Assembly (NCBI RefSeq): GCF_900101885.1
Contig: NZ_FNAN01000009.1
Span: forward strand, 1-64,000
Length of the DNA stretch: 64,000 bases
From: Dyadobacter soli
GTDB taxonomy: Bacteria; Bacteroidota; Bacteroidia; Cytophagales; Spirosomataceae
Reading direction: 5' to 3'
The first letter of the stretch is position 1. Every line of letters begins with the position of its first letter. Under the pieces are notes generated by a model. The model was not told the origin of the DNA. It did no database searches and saw nothing but the letters and a program-made list of their open reading frames with translations. Both the position numbers and the translations under genes were made by a program. Below are positions 63,401-64,000 of the stretch, piece by piece.

Positions 63401-63782
63401 TGTAAAAGTATGGGATGCGTATACTAACTTTTCTGAAATAGCGTTCGGGTTTCTAGTAGGTCCTGCCAAGGGAATAGCACTCAACACCTTTAACATTTAC
63501 CCTAACCCATTTCAGAAAGATCTTACATTGGAGCTCGGGCACAATCGGGTGAATGATGACGTAGAATTAATTTTTAATATATTGCTGGTTAATGGGCAAC
63601 GTTTGGGCACTTTCAAAAAGCTTTATTATAACAGTGAACCGGTTATCAGCGAAGTGTTGGACATGACGCAATGGCTGAATGCGATGCCGGTGGGCCAATC
63701 CTTTGTTTACCAGTTATTGGTCAGATCGTTAAAAGACAATTCTGCCGATCAGAAAGCAGGGAAGTTGATCCGGTCTCCTTAG
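60405..63782 (+). CDS. porU: Type IX secretion system sortase PorU
   Basis: 1125 residues with signal peptide (TALSCVAALVSFFSYAQ). C25 gingipain-type peptidase: His649 in LNYTGHGGTSGW and Cys683 in LLITATCDFGRYDDP are the catalytic pair. The C-terminus (FNIYPNPFQKDLTLELG) resembles a T9SS tail, as in PorU. PorU removes C-terminal tails of T9SS cargo at the cell surface and joins them to A-LPS; cargo in this window includes 1871-6025, 18343-19479 and 35794-37281. Length fits PorU, and porV usually follows. Confidence 0.95.
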   Translation: MHWLKHADVRKIALRTALSCVAALVSFFSYAQKSVLSDGQWFKLAVTESGIYRVDAELLSKMGVDVASVKPAGIRIYGNGGAMLPQSNKSGYVNALTENAIWVSGEEDGKFDKGDAVYFYAEGPHVIQYNAAKAELRHQINYYSDSSFYFITFGESNGLRVKSGTGLSVNASKTVNQFDDYWYHETESSNTLKSGREWWGEYLGGSGFSTNVNMPGVVPSSDFIVRTSAIGAAQVPTRFIWQVNGGEIGQEGIGTVSPGTYDVKALQSGATYIVKNVPASGNFTIGVTYNKNGQSSAEAYLDYVSLQVKRELRHYEGQQIYNFLPQLSDTVTYQFAGSSEDFSLWNITNPLTPLSISQKDATGAFRWTASGAKVLQKYIGFKPGDAFQPAHWQRVANQHIVASPTPDMLIVTPAAWAQEANRLAGFRNSHDGLDVLVVTTDQIYNEYASGRPDITAIRDFTRQLYQKTPGKLKYLLLFGDATYDYRNLLQNQSQPQRAAWVPVYESRESLNPVYTYSSDDYFGFMEANEGDWNETTAGDHTVDIGIGRLPAKSLAEAKIVVDKLVRYESSFGIWKNSVRFVADDGDGNIHQRHADQLATLIQGRMLPARSFIDEVPQTTTDAGQKAPAINKAIRNAIDNGTLILNYTGHGGTSGWAEEQVLTLADMLSSRGIDNLPLLITATCDFGRYDDPGVVSGAELMVLSPKGAAVGAISTTRSVYSSTNFALNKAFYEALLNAKPGERLGDFFEYTKNNALAGSLNRNFTLLADPSMLLTPGKKGMRWNAPPDTLRALQKITLQAEVFDRETGKLDADFNGTARLVVYDKPIEFRTLGNEGSPEAYTEFRSKLFDGNVSVKAGRLQCSFQMPRDIDYRIGIGRASLYAVRSDSTEDASAQLAVVVGGSAAQQKDTIPPKLAGYLNTPAFRDGDTVEPSSVLVLQMSDASGINISRAGIGHDITMTLNDTLTVVLNDYYVADLDNYQSGTINYPLNNLPAGKYIVRVKVWDAYTNFSEIAFGFLVGPAKGIALNTFNIYPNPFQKDLTLELGHNRVNDDVELIFNILLVNGQRLGTFKKLYYNSEPVISEVLDMTQWLNAMPVGQSFVYQLLVRSLKDNSADQKAGKLIRSP

Positions 63783-63885
63783 GATAATAAAACTTGTCAA
63801 TATTTTAGTAAAAACTATCTTTCATTGTATTTTTGACCCTTTAAAGAAGCTGATACAGGCACTTCCTATCGCAAATCCAATTTCT

Positions 63886-64000
63886 ATGAAACTTTTTTTT
63901 GTTACATTATCCTCACTATTCTTTTTAACATCAGGTACGCTTTTCGCTCAGCTGGATTCTACAAGGAGAATACCCGCATCACCACTTTCCTTTTTGACAT
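63886..64000 (+). CDS. Secreted protein, start only; candidate PorV
   Basis: Only 38 codons are visible. A signal peptide (MKLFFVTLSSLFFLTSG, cleavage near LFAQ) is followed by LDSTRRIPASPLSFLT. In many Bacteroidota porU is followed by porV (a 14-strand barrel shuttle protein) whose mature N-terminus has a 'PFLT' segment, so PorV is likely, but the visible part is too short to settle it. A TATTTTTG -7 box lies at 63819-63826. Confidence 0.5.
   Translation, partial: MKLFFVTLSSLFFLTSGTLFAQLDSTRRIPASPLSFLT

Overview
The window reads as a chromosomal segment of a free-living Bacteroidota of the Cytophagales type; a Dyadobacter/Spirosomaceae-like organism is my best guess, but no marker here fixes the genus. 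The evidence is a type IX secretion (T9SS) sortase PorU with several secreted proteins carrying T9SS C-terminal tails, a GldA-like ABC ATPase, TonB-dependent uptake, a GH3-serine hydrolase fusion, a bacterial heptaprenylglyceryl-phosphate synthase, DUF6428 and AAA/DUF4143 families, starts that mostly lack Shine-Dalgarno sequences, and promoters of the Bacteroidota form TTG-N19-21-TAnnTTTG, several of which are visible.

Layout. 0-0.65 kb: the 5' end of an ISAon1-type transposase leaving the window, a 40-bp tandem duplication, and tRNA-His with its promoter and terminator. 0.7-11.3 kb (minus strand): superoxide dismutase, TadA-type deaminase, a 1384-residue repeat-rich T9SS surface protein, the GH3-serine hydrolase fusion, GldA-like ATPase and a DUF5009-type membrane acyltransferase. 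11.5-13.3 kb: a small secreted basic protein and an AAA/DUF4143 ATPase behind three evenly spaced palindromes. 13.3-21 kb (minus): nuoM, nuoL, a serine hydrolase, a T9SS cargo protein and asnS. 21.2-22.8 kb: PAP2-like membrane protein, enoyl-CoA hydratase and tRNA-Arg(ACG).

22.8-32.5 kb is accessory in character. It holds a broken copy of the tRNA-Arg 3' half, a DUF6934-like remnant, an XRE regulator, an S41 peptidase gene cut by one in-frame stop, a tail-fibre/S74 protein, an arsR-DUF6428-arsC operon under a 38-bp perfect palindrome, an acyltransferase with a frameshifted N-terminus, an AlbA_2-type ATPase, CsaA, and an overlapping two-gene cassette with a PD-(D/E)XK-like nuclease. 32.5-44.6 kb: GMC oxidoreductase pair, PadR plus a small partner, a choice-of-anchor A protein, an FtsX/MacB-type permease, a GT39-like membrane glycosyltransferase, a D-2-hydroxyacid dehydrogenase, and a second AAA/DUF4143 ATPase behind four 22-bp iterons. 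44.7-54.3 kb (minus): M1 peptidase, HupE/UreJ protein, IPT-domain lipoprotein, TonB receptor and M14 peptidase. 54.4-57.4 kb: a histidine-rich leader peptide with an attenuator-like terminator followed by hisH-hisA-hisF-hisIE. 57.4-64 kb: two small holin-like membrane proteins, a small anchored protein, the prenylglyceryl-phosphate synthase, a small lipoprotein, a SprT-like protein, porU, and the start of a secreted protein that may be PorV.

Most notable points: (i) two AAA/DUF4143 ATPase genes, each preceded by its own regularly phased operator array (32-bp and 22-bp periods, unrelated units); (ii) a his-operon attenuator with a 20-residue leader peptide containing three His codons and an antiterminator pairing that can be traced by eye; (iii) an ArsR operator that contains the promoter -33 element; (iv) a decayed tRNA-Arg downstream region; (v) an uncharacterised two-gene nuclease-like cassette.
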